A stretch of 64,000 nucleotides of DNA, taken from positions 45,519 through 109,518 of the forward strand of contig JAWKHS010000022.1 of NCBI GenBank assembly GCA_041394705.1, in the 5' to 3' direction. A model generated the notes under the pieces. The model saw nothing but the letters and a program-made list of their open reading frames with translations, did not search any database and was not told the origin of the DNA. Positions within the stretch are counted from its first letter, which is position 1. Each line of letters starts with the position of its first letter. This DNA is from Vicinamibacterales bacterium (GTDB taxonomy: Bacteria; Acidobacteriota; Vicinamibacteria; Vicinamibacterales; UBA2999). Shown here piece after piece: positions 1 to 9,166 of this stretch. A program made the position numbers and the translations under genes.

Positions 1-1243
1 AACCGATGGACACGAGCGATCGCACGGTGCCCGTCACCACGGGCGCGAACGCCGTGGCGCGTCCCGTGCGCAGATCGATCGCGGCGAGACCATCGCGGTA
101 CACCCCGCCGACCGAGCGGGTTCCGGCAACCGCGGCGCGCCCGGGGCCGGCCCCGAGCCGTGCAAACCCGTCACACGCCACCCGGCCTGGCTGGAGCGTG
201 AGCGTGGCGAGCGTCGCCTTGACGAGCTCGCAGTGCGTGGGGCCCAGGTCGGCCACGAGGTACGCCGTGCCGCCCACCACGGCCATCTCGCCGTTGATCG
301 ACTGGAACGCCAGCGACCCGACGCTCGCCCCCGACACGGGGTGGAGCGCCTCGATGCCGGAACCGACGCGCGCGTACACCGCGGCCGGCGTGGCGTGGAG
401 GCGGTGCACCCAGGACAATCCGGTCGGCACCGGCCAGGCGGACGTCACCGCCGACGCGATGGCCACGCGCGCCCCGATGCTGTCGCTGGACCCCGCATCC
501 GACCCAATCACGAACAGCGTGTCGCCGAGGGCGGTCATGGCGTTGACCTCCATCGGCGGCACGGCGTGCGAGAGCCGCGCGGCCGACGTGCCGGCGAAGC
601 CCGCGAATCCGCCGGCAGGCTGGCCGTCGGCGCGATCGAACAGCCCGGCCGCGAAGACGACGCCGCCCGCGACCTCGAGGTCCACGACGATCGGCGCGCC
701 GGGCGTGTACGCGATGTCCGGCGTCCAGGCGCTCAACGCCCCGGTGGCCAGGTCGAACGCCGCGACACTGGGACGTGCGACGCCGTCCACCGTGGCGAAC
801 GTGCCGCCGACGAACAGGCGCGCGCCGTCGGTGGCCATCGCGAACACGACGCCGGAGATGTCTGGGAACCACGGCACGACGCGGCCCGAGGCATCGAGCC
901 GGAGGAGCCTCTGCTGCGCCCCGCCCCGCACGCTGAGGATGCCCGCGATCGCCCAGCCGCCGTCGGGCAGGCCGAGCACGACCTCCACGGGGCCCGCCAC
1001 GTCGGGGGCCTGCACCACCACGGCGCCGGAGGCGTCGTCGATGGCCGCCAATCCGCCCGTGGCCGGTCCCACATAGGAGAACGAGCCACCGAGATAGAGC
1101 AGGGAACCGTCGCGCGCGACCGCGTTGACGCCGACGGCCCCCCACAGATCGAGCGGCGTCGGGTCCGGCAGCGGCTGAGCGCCGGCGGGCACGGCCATCG
1201 AGCCGGCCAGCAGCAGTACCAGGCATCCGAGTGCGCATCGCAT
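1..1243 (-). CDS. Secreted beta-propeller (delta-60/DUF5122-like) protein, C-terminus cut by window edge
   Basis: The frame starts at the ATG read from 1243 and stays open through base 1, so the protein is at least 414 residues and unfinished. Residues 1-22 form a signal peptide ending in AGAQ, so the product is exported. Repeats such as LYLGGSF and RLFVGGTFATVDG, each followed by an AAFDLATG-type strand, match the delta-60 repeat propeller pattern (DUF5122). No catalytic residues are visible; a structural or surface role is likely. The start is supported by a TACACT hexamer 8 bases upstream, which suggests a leaderless mRNA. Confidence 0.72.
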   Translation of the reverse strand, partial: MRCALGCLVLLLAGSMAVPAGAQPLPDPTPLDLWGAVGVNAVARDGSLLYLGGSFSYVGPATGGLAAIDDASGAVVVQAPDVAGPVEVVLGLPDGGWAIAGILSVRGGAQQRLLRLDASGRVVPWFPDISGVVFAMATDGARLFVGGTFATVDGVARPSVAAFDLATGALSAWTPDIAYTPGAPIVVDLEVAGGVVFAAGLFDRADGQPAGGFAGFAGTSAARLSHAVPPMEVNAMTALGDTLFVIGSDAGSSDSIGARVAIASAVTSAWPVPTGLSWVHRLHATPAAVYARVGSGIEALHPVSGASVGSLAFQSINGEMAVVGGTAYLVADLGPTHCELVKATLATLTLQPGRVACDGFARLGAGPGRAAVAGTRSVGGVYRDGLAAIDLRTGRATAFAPVVTGTVRSLVSIG

Positions 1244-1251
1244 CGCCGTCG

Positions 1252-1257
1252 AGTGTA
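1252..1257 (-). promoter_or_regulatory. -10-like hexamer TACACT, leaderless start
   Basis: TACACT read on the minus strand ends 8 bases before the ATG at 1243, so the predicted transcription start falls at or beside the start codon. No Shine-Dalgarno sequence is present. Confidence 0.4.
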
Positions 1258-1350
1258 GCGGCCTGGCCACCAGCTCGGCCGCGGAATGCGCGGACGCCAC
1301 GGACGATCGTGTGCAGGACCGCGACGGGGTGGACACCGGCCCCTGCCGGG

Positions 1351-1356
1351 TATGCT
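1351..1356 (+). promoter_or_regulatory. -10-like hexamer TATGCT upstream of bshB1, leaderless start
   Basis: TATGCT ends 6 bases before the GTG at 1363. That leaves no room for a Shine-Dalgarno leader and predicts transcription starting at the start codon. Confidence 0.45.
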
Positions 1357-1362
1357 GGCGGG

Positions 1363-2064
1363 GTGAGCCTCGATCTCCTGGCCTTCGGGCCGCATCCCGA
1401 CGATCTCGAAATCGGCATGGGCGGGACCATCCGCCGGCACGTCGCCGACGGCGGCCGGGTGGGGCTGTGCGATCTCACGGCCGGGGACCTGGGGACCAAC
1501 GGCACGCCCGACGACCGGGTGCGGGAAGCCGAGGCGGCCCGCGCCGTGCTGGGCGCGGAGGTCCGCGAGAACTTCCGCTGGCCGGACCGCGGCATCGGAC
1601 GGGTGCCGGATCATCTGGATCAGGCGGTGGACTGCATCCGCCGCCACCGCCCCCGCACCGTGGCCGTGCCGTACTGGTCCGACCGTCACCCCGATCACGT
1701 GGCGGCCAGCGCGCTGCTGACCGAGGCGGTCTTCAACGCCGGCCTGCGCCGCTACGGATCCGGCGAGGCCTGGAAGGCCGACTGGATCTGCTTCTACTTC
1801 ATCAACGACGATGCCCCGCCCACGTTCGTGGTGGACGTCTCGGATCACTACGACGTGAAGCGCCGGGCCCTCGACTGCCACAGCACCCAGTTCCGTCCGC
1901 CCGATGCCGAGACCGCCGCCACGCGGCTGAACACGCCGCTCTTCCGTCAGCTCATCGAGAGCCGCGACGCGAGCTTCGGCGCCCGCGCGGGGGTCCGCTG
2001 GGCCGAGGGCTTCGTCGTGCGCGAGCCCGTCGTCCGGTCCGGCCTGCTGAGGCGCGAGCGATGA
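1363..2064 (+). CDS. bshB1: Bacillithiol biosynthesis deacetylase BshB1
   Basis: This 233-residue LmbE/PIG-L family zinc deacetylase removes the acetyl group from GlcNAc-malate, the second step of bacillithiol synthesis. The zinc motif GPHPDDLEIG lies at residues 8-17, and a second histidine cluster, SDRHPDHVA, lies near residue 107. Length matches BshB1 (about 235). The GTG at 1363 is chosen because the hydrophobic first strand begins directly after it. The gene is followed after 10 bases by bshA, which makes BshB1 far more likely than a generic LmbE protein. The third enzyme, BshC, is not in the window. Confidence 0.93.
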   Translation: MSLDLLAFGPHPDDLEIGMGGTIRRHVADGGRVGLCDLTAGDLGTNGTPDDRVREAEAARAVLGAEVRENFRWPDRGIGRVPDHLDQAVDCIRRHRPRTVAVPYWSDRHPDHVAASALLTEAVFNAGLRRYGSGEAWKADWICFYFINDDAPPTFVVDVSDHYDVKRRALDCHSTQFRPPDAETAATRLNTPLFRQLIESRDASFGARAGVRWAEGFVVREPVVRSGLLRRER

Positions 2065-2074
2065 GCGGGCACCG

Positions 2075-3211
2075 GTGACCGTCGGCATCCTGTGCTACGC
2101 CTCGGTCGGCGGGAGCGGCATCATCGCGACCGAGCTCGGCAAGCTGCTGGCGGCTCGCGGACACCACGTGCACGTGTTCAGCGCCGAGCCGCCCGTGCGG
2201 CTCACGGACTACCAGGCCGGGCTGTCGTTCCACCGCGTGGAGACGCCGGCGTATCCGCTCTTCCGCGAGCCGCAGTACCTGCTGTCGCTGGCGAACAAGG
2301 TGGTCGAGGTGGCTTCGCAGGATCCGTTCGACCTGCTGCACGCGCACTACGCCATCCCGCACGCCACGGCCGCGTACCTGGCGCGGCAGGTGCTGCTGGC
2401 GAACCCGGCCACGCGCGCGCCGAAGGTCGTCACGACCCTGCACGGGACGGACATCACGCTGCTCGGGGCCGATCCGTCCTACCGCGACATCGTCGCGTTC
2501 AGCATCAGCCAGTCCGACGGGATCACGACGGTCTCCGAGAGCCTGAAGGCCGACACCCGGACGAACCTGGGCATCACTGCCCCGATCGACGTGATTCCGA
2601 ACTTCGTGGACTGCCAGTTCTACCGCCGGCGCGAGGTGCCCGGCCTGCGCGCGCGGCTCGGGCTCGACGGGCGCCGCGTGCTGATTCACGTCTCCAACTT
2701 CCGGCCGGTGAAACGGCCGGCCGCCGTCATCGACGTGTTCGCCGCGGTCCGCCGTGATGTGCCGGCCACGCTGCTGATGGTGGGCGACGGCCCAGAGTTG
2801 GCCGGTGCGGTCCATCGCGCGCGCGAGCTCGGCGTGGCAGCCGACGTCCAGTTCCTGGGCATCCAGGAACAGGTGGTGTCGCTGCTCTCGCTGGCCGACG
2901 TCTTCGTCCTGACGTCCACGCAGGAGAGCTTCGGGCTGGCGGCCCTCGAGGCCATGGCGTGCGGCGTGCCGGTGGTGGCCTCGCGCGTCGGCGGCGTGCC
3001 GGAGGTGGTGCAGGACGCCGTGAACGGCTTCCTGCACCACGTGGACGACCTGGCGGGCATGGCCGCCTCGTGCCGCCGCATCCTCACCGACGACGACCTT
3101 CGTGCGCGCCTGTCCGACGCCGCGCGGCGTACGGCCGACGGGCAGTTCTGCGATGGGAAGGTCGTGCCCGAGTACGAGCGGTGCTACGAGCGCGTGCTGG
3201 CGGGCGCCTGA
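2075..3211 (+). CDS. bshA: N-acetyl-alpha-D-glucosaminyl L-malate synthase BshA
   Basis: This 378-residue GT4 retaining glycosyltransferase joins GlcNAc from UDP-GlcNAc to L-malate, the first step of bacillithiol synthesis. The N-terminus has the family signature GILCYASVGGSG (residues 3-14). The C-terminal Rossmann domain carries ESFGLAALEAMACG with the conserved EX7E acid pair, followed by GGVPEVV. Length equals that of characterised BshA proteins. It starts at GTG 2075, 10 bases after bshB1 ends, and is almost certainly co-transcribed with it. It ends 7 bases from the convergent gene at 3219. Confidence 0.95.
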   Translation: MTVGILCYASVGGSGIIATELGKLLAARGHHVHVFSAEPPVRLTDYQAGLSFHRVETPAYPLFREPQYLLSLANKVVEVASQDPFDLLHAHYAIPHATAAYLARQVLLANPATRAPKVVTTLHGTDITLLGADPSYRDIVAFSISQSDGITTVSESLKADTRTNLGITAPIDVIPNFVDCQFYRRREVPGLRARLGLDGRRVLIHVSNFRPVKRPAAVIDVFAAVRRDVPATLLMVGDGPELAGAVHRARELGVAADVQFLGIQEQVVSLLSLADVFVLTSTQESFGLAALEAMACGVPVVASRVGGVPEVVQDAVNGFLHHVDDLAGMAASCRRILTDDDLRARLSDAARRTADGQFCDGKVVPEYERCYERVLAGA

Positions 3212-3218
3212 GCGGCGC

Positions 3219-4640
3219 CTACTTGTCCTTCTCCTTCGTCTTGGCCGACACGACGTTGAACTCCACGGCCACGCGCTTCTTCAGGCCGGTGTTCGACCAG
3301 ACGTTCCCGCTCAGACCGATCTGCACGGTGTTGTTGACGTCGAGGCCCAGGCTCACGTGCAGGACGTTCACCCGCTGCGGAAGCGGCGCCGGATCGCCGT
3401 TCCGGGAGAAGAGCGCCGAGGCGCTGCGATCCACGATACCCGTCGTGGCCAGCACGGCCGCCAGTTCCGCCGCACCCGCGCGGTTGTGCACGAAGCGGTC
3501 GAGATAGGTGGGCAGCCGGAGTCGCACCCCGACCGAGGCCGTGTAGAACGGCGTGACCGACGATCGCCCCTCGTTGAGCGTCAGCGTCTGCTCCGGCAGC
3601 TCGATCAGCTTCAGGCCGCCGCGCGCGTCCAGGAAGAGCCCGTGCTGCTCGTCGTTGGCGTCGCCCTCCAGGCCCGGCGTCGGCACCTTCGCATAGTAGC
3701 CGGCGGTCAGGTTGAGATCGCCCCCGAACGGATCGAGCATCGCATTGCGCACCTTGTCGTCGACCTTGGCCGCCGCCTGGCCGGCCGAGAGGCCAGTGCC
3801 GGCGGCGGCATCGTCGTCGGTGCCGGTGGTGGCCTCGCTCACGGTATCGGCCTTCTTGGCCTGGAAGGTCGACCGCAGGTACAGCCGCCAGCGGTTGGTG
3901 AAGTAGAGATCCGCCAGTTGCGCCGACACCTGGGGCGTCGAGTGCCCGGCCGACAGTCCGGCGAATGGCAGGAAGCTGGCGGCCGCGCTGGACGTCTCGC
4001 CTTCCTGAGACTCCTCGCCCGGTGTGATGCCGGCCGCGCGCTGTACTTTGAGCTGCCCGCCGAGTTCGCAATAGATCTCGTTCAGCCGCGCGGCCCACGA
4101 GGTCACGCTTTCCCGCTCGGCCGTCACGCGCCACATCGTCGGGATGCTCAACTCCGCGGGCACCGGACAACTGAGCGGTGCCTGGAGGAATCCCGCGATG
4201 CTCTCCCGCGCGTTGGCCAGCGCCGCCGTCCATTCGTTCGCGCGGTCGGCGACTGCGGCATCGACCCGGTCCTTCCGGAGTCCAAGCTCGAAGCTGTGCG
4301 ACGTGTCGGCCTCAAGGCCCGGAACGGCCCCGGCGCGTTCCGCGCCGCGGAAGACCTTGGCCATCTGGATCGCCGCGTCCAGCGCGGCGATGGCGTCCTT
4401 GCGTGTTGGCGCAGACGTCGGCACCGCCTTCTCCCCAGCACCCTTGTCTTCGGCAGTCTTCTCTCCAGAGGGCGTCTTTCCTCCGGACGTTGCCGTGTCG
4501 ACGGGAGGGGGCGCAATGGCGAGGGGCAGCAACCGCTTGACGGTGTCTGCCGGAGACGTGGTCTGGGTGACGGACTGGGCGGCGACGAGCCCAGGGGGCA
4601 GAGACGCCAGGACCGTGAACAGGACGAGGGCGATACGCAT
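3219..4640 (-). CDS. Secreted protein of unknown function
   Basis: The protein has 473 residues and I do not recognise the family. It begins with a signal peptide (MRIALVLFTVLASLPPGLVAAQ), followed by a Lys/Thr/Glu-rich linker at about residues 45-75, then an alpha/beta region. The last 200 residues contain alternating hydrophobic strands (TASVGVRLRLP, LHVSLGLDV, VQIGLSGNVW), as in an outer-membrane beta-barrel or porin-like domain. The ATG at 4640 is preceded by a good GGAGGA site; longer in-frame starts would bury the signal peptide. It ends KTKEKDK. It is a single gene convergent with bshA. Confidence 0.78.
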   Translation of the reverse strand: MRIALVLFTVLASLPPGLVAAQSVTQTTSPADTVKRLLPLAIAPPPVDTATSGGKTPSGEKTAEDKGAGEKAVPTSAPTRKDAIAALDAAIQMAKVFRGAERAGAVPGLEADTSHSFELGLRKDRVDAAVADRANEWTAALANARESIAGFLQAPLSCPVPAELSIPTMWRVTAERESVTSWAARLNEIYCELGGQLKVQRAAGITPGEESQEGETSSAAASFLPFAGLSAGHSTPQVSAQLADLYFTNRWRLYLRSTFQAKKADTVSEATTGTDDDAAAGTGLSAGQAAAKVDDKVRNAMLDPFGGDLNLTAGYYAKVPTPGLEGDANDEQHGLFLDARGGLKLIELPEQTLTLNEGRSSVTPFYTASVGVRLRLPTYLDRFVHNRAGAAELAAVLATTGIVDRSASALFSRNGDPAPLPQRVNVLHVSLGLDVNNTVQIGLSGNVWSNTGLKKRVAVEFNVVSAKTKEKDK

Positions 4641-4844
4641 GTGTCCTCCGCCACGTCTGACGGACCAGGTGATGAAGTTCCGGGGACACCTGGGGACCGC
4701 CCGCCTCTGGATGAGATGCCCTCTCGCGATGGTCGCTCTCCGTTTCACCGTCGTCGCCAAGGCGCGCTACAGTGGATGGTCTTCCCCCATCGCGTGGGCA
4801 GGCCCGCGCGACCATCGAGACCCACACACGAGAGAAGGACTGGC

Positions 4845-5153
4845 GTGACTGTCAAGAAGACGACTCCCACACGGACCCGCAAGACCGCCGGAGCGGCGAA
4901 GACCCCCACCACCACGCGGCCCGCCGCGACCCGGGCGAGGACCGCCAGGACGGCCCGGCCGTCGGCCGCCGCCAAGACCGCGGCCGCCTCCGCCGCCCCC
5001 GCCGTCCCCACGCCGCCGCGCGCCGTGAGCGACGAGGACATCCGCGTGCGGGCCTACTTCCTGGCGCTGGAGCACCAGGGACGCGGCGACAGCCGGGACT
5101 TCTGGCTGCAGGCCGAGCGCGAACTGCGGGCGGCCGCCCGGTCCGGGCGCTGA
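4845..5153 (+). CDS. Small histone H1-like protein with C-terminal DUF2934 domain
   Basis: This 102-residue protein has two parts. Residues 1-60 are almost entirely Lys, Arg, Thr, Ala and Pro, with repeats such as TRKTAGAAKT, like a histone H1/Hc1 tail that could bind DNA or RNA. Residues 64-98 match DUF2934: IRVRAYFLALEHQGRGDSRD, then FWLQAEREL. The GTG at 4845 has an AGAAGGA site 5 bases upstream. Function is unknown. The pairing suggests a nucleoid- or RNA-associated protein (inference). It is a single gene, with 106 bases before the next one. Confidence 0.8.
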   Translation: MTVKKTTPTRTRKTAGAAKTPTTTRPAATRARTARTARPSAAAKTAAASAAPAVPTPPRAVSDEDIRVRAYFLALEHQGRGDSRDFWLQAERELRAAARSGR

Positions 5154-5259
5154 TACGGCGGTACGACCAGAACGATTGACACGGGACGCCGTCCGCCACG
5201 AGACTTTCCCGGCTTCCCGGTAGGACGCGCTTCGTCGGACCGGTATCAGGAGGGAACCC

Positions 5260-8112
5260 ATGAGCCGGTCCTTCGCACGCGCTGGAGGTCTGCGTCATTG
5301 CCGCCGCGGCGTCATCGCTCTGACCACCGCGGTGGCCCTGGCCGCCTGCTCCACTGATCGGGCCGAGCCTCCGGTGGGGGATCCCGCCTGCGGCCCGTCG
5401 CAGGAGTGCGCGGCGGGCGACACCCAGACCGTGACCATGGCCGCGCCCGATGTCGCGGTGTCGGCGTATCGCACGAACGCCCAGGTGATGGCGACGGCCA
5501 CGGCTGCGGCTGCGGCCGTGGCCGCACAGTCGGCCCCCAAGGCCGAGGACATCCCGCTCGAGACATCCAGCGTCCGTCTGGAAGGCCTCACGCCAAACGT
5601 GATCGTTCAGGGCTCGGGCGACCTGCGACCGGACCTCGTGTTCGTGGCGGCGACCGGCAAGGGAGTGCCCGACACGATGGGCGCCGTCGGCCCCACGCAG
5701 TATCTGGTCGTCCTGAACTCCATCGTGCGGTCGTTCGACAAGGCGACCGGGCAGCCCGACGGGGTCCTCAACGTCACGCTCCAGGGGTTCTTCGGCAGCG
5801 CCGGCATCGCGGCGTGCTGCGACCCGAAGGTGCGGTTCGATCGGCTGTCCGGGCGCTGGTTCGTCGGGTCGATGTTCCGCGGGAACATGCTCCTGGCGGT
5901 GAGCGACGGCGGCGTCCTGACGCCTGGCAGCGGATGGCGGTTCTTCGCGATCCCGCAGGACCAGGTGACGCCGCCCGGGGACGCGGGCTGCTGGGTGGAC
6001 TACACGCGGATGGCTGTCGACGAGCATGCCGTCTACTTCGTGTACAGCGTGTTCACCGCGAACTACGCCACCCTCTGTAACGCAGGCGGGTGGAACCTGA
6101 ACGCCTACGTCGTCCGCAAGGCCTCGGTGCTCGGCGGCGGGCCGCCGGTGGTCACGGCATTTCGCGGTCCCGGGCCCATCAACATCCCGGTGGACCAGTA
6201 CGAACCGGGCTCGGCGGTCGGCTACCTGTCCGCCGCGAACCAGATCTACCGGGTTCTCGATCCGGGCGGAACTCCGACGCTGTCCGGACCCATTCCCATT
6301 TCGGGCAGCAGCTTCCAGCGATTCAACATCTCAGCGGTTCGGCACAAAGGGAACGTGCTTGAGTCTGGCGTCCCGGGCAACACCGCCGGGCGGATGTTCC
6401 TGGCCACGTTCGGCTCGCACGCCGTCCCGCTGCGACGCAACCACCTGTGGCTGGGCGAGCTCTGGGGCGTGGACAACACGGGACAGCCGGGTTCGAACGC
6501 CACGAGAAATGCCCTGGGCTTCCTCGACGTCCAGGACGTGAGCGGGAGTACGCCGTCCGTGGCTCAGAGCGGCGTCGTGGCCTTCGGCCCGTCCGCCGCC
6601 AACGACCTCGATCAGCGCAACTACTGGATGCCCGCGCTGATGGTGAACGGGCAGGGGCACATCGCGATGGCGGGCAGCGCCGCCGGCACCAACGAGTACA
6701 TCAACGCGGCGGTGGGCGGCCGCCTGGCGACGGACGGGCCTGGCGTCGTCCGGACCCCGGTGCTCGTGACGCAGGCCGCGGCGCCGTACAACCCGTCGTC
6801 GACGTTCAGCGGCGGCCTGTATCGCTGGGGCGACTACTCGAACCTCAGCCTCGATCCCACCGACGACCAGACCATGTGGGCCATCCAGCAGTTCGCGGTC
6901 GGGGGCGACGTGTGGGGCATCGCGGTCGCCCGCATCCGCGCGCCGGGCCCGCCGCCGTCGGTGTCGGCGGCGCCCGGGACCATCACCCAGAGCACGGCGT
7001 CCATGCCGGTGACCGTGACCGGCGTGCCGACCGACGGCGAAGGGTTCTTCGATCCAGGCCCCGGCTTCGCCGGCCGACTCCGCGCCACCGTGTCGGGCGG
7101 CGTCCGCGTCCACCAGGTGGGCTTCACCTCCCCGACGAGCCTCCTCCTGGACGTCTCCACCGAATGCGCCGCGAACGGGCCGCACGCCCTGACCATCGTC
7201 AATCCCGACGGTCAAAGCGTGACCGTGCAGTCGGCCCTGACGACGAACATCACGCCGGCGCCCGTGCGACGGCCGCCGGGCGCGCCGGTGCTCACCGGCG
7301 CCGCGACGTCGACGACCCTCGGGATCTCGTGGCAGGCCGCCGTGAGTGGATGCGAGACGGTGTCGTTCCTCCTGGAAGCCGGCACGGCCCCCGGCGCTTC
7401 CGACCTCTACGTCGGGTCGGTGGGCGCGGCGACGAGCCTGCAGGCGGCGGTGCCGCGCGGCGTGTACTACATCCGCGTGCGAGGCACCAACGACCTCGGC
7501 ACCGGCCCGGCCTCGAACGAACTGCAGTTGCTGGTGGGCACGTCGGCGCCGCCCGGCCCGCCGGGCGGGCTCGTGGGCACGGTGTCCGGTCAGCTCCTGT
7601 CGTTGTCGTGGCAGCCGCCGTCGTCCGGCGGCGCCGTGGACGGCTACGTCCTGGAAGCCGGCACGGCGCCCGGCCTGTCGAACATCGGCGCCATCCCGCT
7701 GCCACCGAGCCCCACGGCCATCCAGGCGCCCGGCGTGCCGCCGGGCACCTACTACCTCCGCGTGCGCGCCCGAAACGCCGGAGGGACCAGCCAGCCGTCC
7801 AACGAAGTGTCGGTCGTGGTGTCCTCCTCGACACCCGGCGCGCCGACGAACCTCTCGGCGACCGTGTCGGCGGGCAGGACCGTGTCGATTGCCTGGAGCG
7901 CCCCCGCGACCGGCGGCGCCGTCACCAGCTACCGCCTGGAGGCGGGTTCGGCCTCGGGACTCGCGAACATCGCCGTCGTGCCGCTGGCGGCCAGTCCGAC
8001 TGGCATCGTGGCGCCCAACGTCCCGCCCGGGCGGTACTTCCTCCGGGTCCGCGGCGTGAATGCCGCGGGGGCCGGCGGCCCGTCGAACGAGATCATCGTC
8101 GACGTGCCCTGA
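5260..8112 (+). CDS. Lipoprotein with propeller-like domain and three fibronectin type III repeats
   Basis: The 950-residue precursor has a lipoprotein signal ending VALAAC, with the lipidated cysteine at residue 30. Residues 90-560 form a large repetitive domain, probably a beta-propeller, with GAVGPTQYLVVLNS near the start and WGDYSNLSLDPTDDQTMW near the end. An Ig-like segment follows. Three Fn3 repeats then occupy about 670-950, each with a LEAGTAPG-type strand and a YYLRVRARNA-type strand ending in PSNE. The first domain is clearly related to the protein at 24821. No catalytic motif is seen. An upstream AGGAGGGAA site supports the ATG at 5260. Confidence 0.88.
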   Translation: MSRSFARAGGLRHCRRGVIALTTAVALAACSTDRAEPPVGDPACGPSQECAAGDTQTVTMAAPDVAVSAYRTNAQVMATATAAAAAVAAQSAPKAEDIPLETSSVRLEGLTPNVIVQGSGDLRPDLVFVAATGKGVPDTMGAVGPTQYLVVLNSIVRSFDKATGQPDGVLNVTLQGFFGSAGIAACCDPKVRFDRLSGRWFVGSMFRGNMLLAVSDGGVLTPGSGWRFFAIPQDQVTPPGDAGCWVDYTRMAVDEHAVYFVYSVFTANYATLCNAGGWNLNAYVVRKASVLGGGPPVVTAFRGPGPINIPVDQYEPGSAVGYLSAANQIYRVLDPGGTPTLSGPIPISGSSFQRFNISAVRHKGNVLESGVPGNTAGRMFLATFGSHAVPLRRNHLWLGELWGVDNTGQPGSNATRNALGFLDVQDVSGSTPSVAQSGVVAFGPSAANDLDQRNYWMPALMVNGQGHIAMAGSAAGTNEYINAAVGGRLATDGPGVVRTPVLVTQAAAPYNPSSTFSGGLYRWGDYSNLSLDPTDDQTMWAIQQFAVGGDVWGIAVARIRAPGPPPSVSAAPGTITQSTASMPVTVTGVPTDGEGFFDPGPGFAGRLRATVSGGVRVHQVGFTSPTSLLLDVSTECAANGPHALTIVNPDGQSVTVQSALTTNITPAPVRRPPGAPVLTGAATSTTLGISWQAAVSGCETVSFLLEAGTAPGASDLYVGSVGAATSLQAAVPRGVYYIRVRGTNDLGTGPASNELQLLVGTSAPPGPPGGLVGTVSGQLLSLSWQPPSSGGAVDGYVLEAGTAPGLSNIGAIPLPPSPTAIQAPGVPPGTYYLRVRARNAGGTSQPSNEVSVVVSSSTPGAPTNLSATVSAGRTVSIAWSAPATGGAVTSYRLEAGSASGLANIAVVPLAASPTGIVAPNVPPGRYFLRVRGVNAAGAGGPSNEIIVDVP

Positions 8113-8245
8113 CGCCAGTCCTGGGAGAATCCGCGGCCACGTCGAAAAACCTGCGCCCGACCGCCGGGACTGACGCGGATTCCGCGCCGATCCGGGGTAC
8201 GGGTCGGGCACCCGGCTTGCGTAGGCAGGAGGGGGGCGCACGCCG

Positions 8246-8713
8246 ATGTCCACGAGCCCTGCGTCGGTCCAGCAGTTCCTCAGCGGCCGCCGGTTCGCTG
8301 TCGCGGGCGTGTCCCGCCAGACGGGACAGGCCGCGAACGCCGTGTTCCGGAAGCTGAAGCAGGCCGGGTACGACGTGGTCCCGGTCAATCCGCACGCCTC
8401 GGAGCTCGAAGGGGTGCCCTGCTACCGCAGCGTCACGGCCATCCCGCATCAACTGGACGGCGTGGTCATCGCGACCGCTCCGGCGGTGGCCGCGAACGTC
8501 GTGCGCCAGTGCGCGGACCACGGCGTGCGCCGCGTGTGGTTCCATCGCTCGTTCGGCAACGGCAGCGTCTCCGAGGACGCCGTCCGCGCGTGCCAGGAGC
8601 ACGGGATCACGCCCATCGTCGGCGGCTGCCCGCTGATGTTCTGCGAGCCCGTCGACGTGGGCCACCGCTGCATGCGGTGGTGGCTCCAGCGGCAGGGGCG
8701 GGTGCCGGCGTAG
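8246..8713 (+). CDS. CoA-binding domain protein (YccU/CoA_binding_2 family)
   Basis: The protein is 155 residues, the normal length for stand-alone CoA_binding_2 proteins. It is one Rossmann-type domain starting FAVAGVSRQTG (residues 17-27), with VVPVNPHA and the terminal GGCPLMFCEP typical of the family. These proteins bind CoA or a nucleotide in the cytoplasm; the role is poorly known. The ATG at 8246 has a strong GGAGGGGGG site 7-12 bases upstream. No operon partner is seen. Confidence 0.9.
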   Translation: MSTSPASVQQFLSGRRFAVAGVSRQTGQAANAVFRKLKQAGYDVVPVNPHASELEGVPCYRSVTAIPHQLDGVVIATAPAVAANVVRQCADHGVRRVWFHRSFGNGSVSEDAVRACQEHGITPIVGGCPLMFCEPVDVGHRCMRWWLQRQGRVPA

Positions 8714-8735
8714 GCGGCGGCCCGGGCGTCGACGG

Positions 8736-8960
8736 TCACTGCGTCGGGCGCCACACCAGCGCGGACAGCTTCACGCGCACGACGTCCGAGTCGACCGTGA
8801 ACGTGGCGTGCTTCGTGTCGTCGCCGCTCGACCACTGATGGAAGGACTCGTCTCGCTCGAGCACGACCGTCACTTCCTTCTCGCGCCCGATCGGCATGGC
8901 GATGCAGTAGTCGCCCGTGCCGACGACGAGATTCGGGATCGGCCCCGCAAGTCGTCCGCG
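8736..8960 (-). pseudogene. C-terminal remnant of a protein of unknown family, 5' end missing
   Basis: Read on the minus strand, about 70 residues look like genuine protein: GDYCIAMPIGREKEVTVVLE, then WSSGDDTKHATFTVDSDVV and a stop at 8736. Upstream of about 8960 the same frame becomes low-quality Arg/Gly/Ala sequence with no plausible start. The break coincides with the left arm of the inverted-repeat pair at 8961. I read this as a gene truncated by an insertion or rearrangement. A very small intact gene starting within 8900-8960 is less likely because no start codon with a ribosome site is present. Confidence 0.45.
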
Positions 8961-9166
8961 CAAGGGGGAGGGGGCGGCAGCGAGCCTGCGGGGCGTCAGG
9001 GTCGGATAACGCCCGGCGTACAGCGCGGCGCGCCCAGGACGATGCCTGGCACCCGCAGGGCCACGATGGCGCCATGACATAGGGCGGCGATGCAGCCTGC
9101 AGGCGCCGTGAAGGGCGTTCGCGCTTCCGGGGGCGACGTTCCGACCAACTCTCCCCCGCCCCCTTG
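8961..9166. repeat. 206 bp segment bounded by G-rich inverted repeats, possible MITE-like element
   Basis: The left arm at 8961-8976 and the right arm at 9151-9166 are inverted copies of CAAGGGGGMGGGGGMG with two mismatches in 16 bases. The segment encodes nothing convincing and abuts the point where the remnant gene loses its coding character. Flanks resemble each other (TCGTCCGCG on the left, TCGTCGCG three bases beyond the right arm), but there is no exact target duplication. It may be a small non-autonomous element or chance G-rich sequence. Confidence 0.35.

Noticed and set aside
8961..8977. G-quadruplex at the G-rich repeat arm
   Set aside because: Only two long G-runs are adjacent; four are needed for an intramolecular quadruplex.
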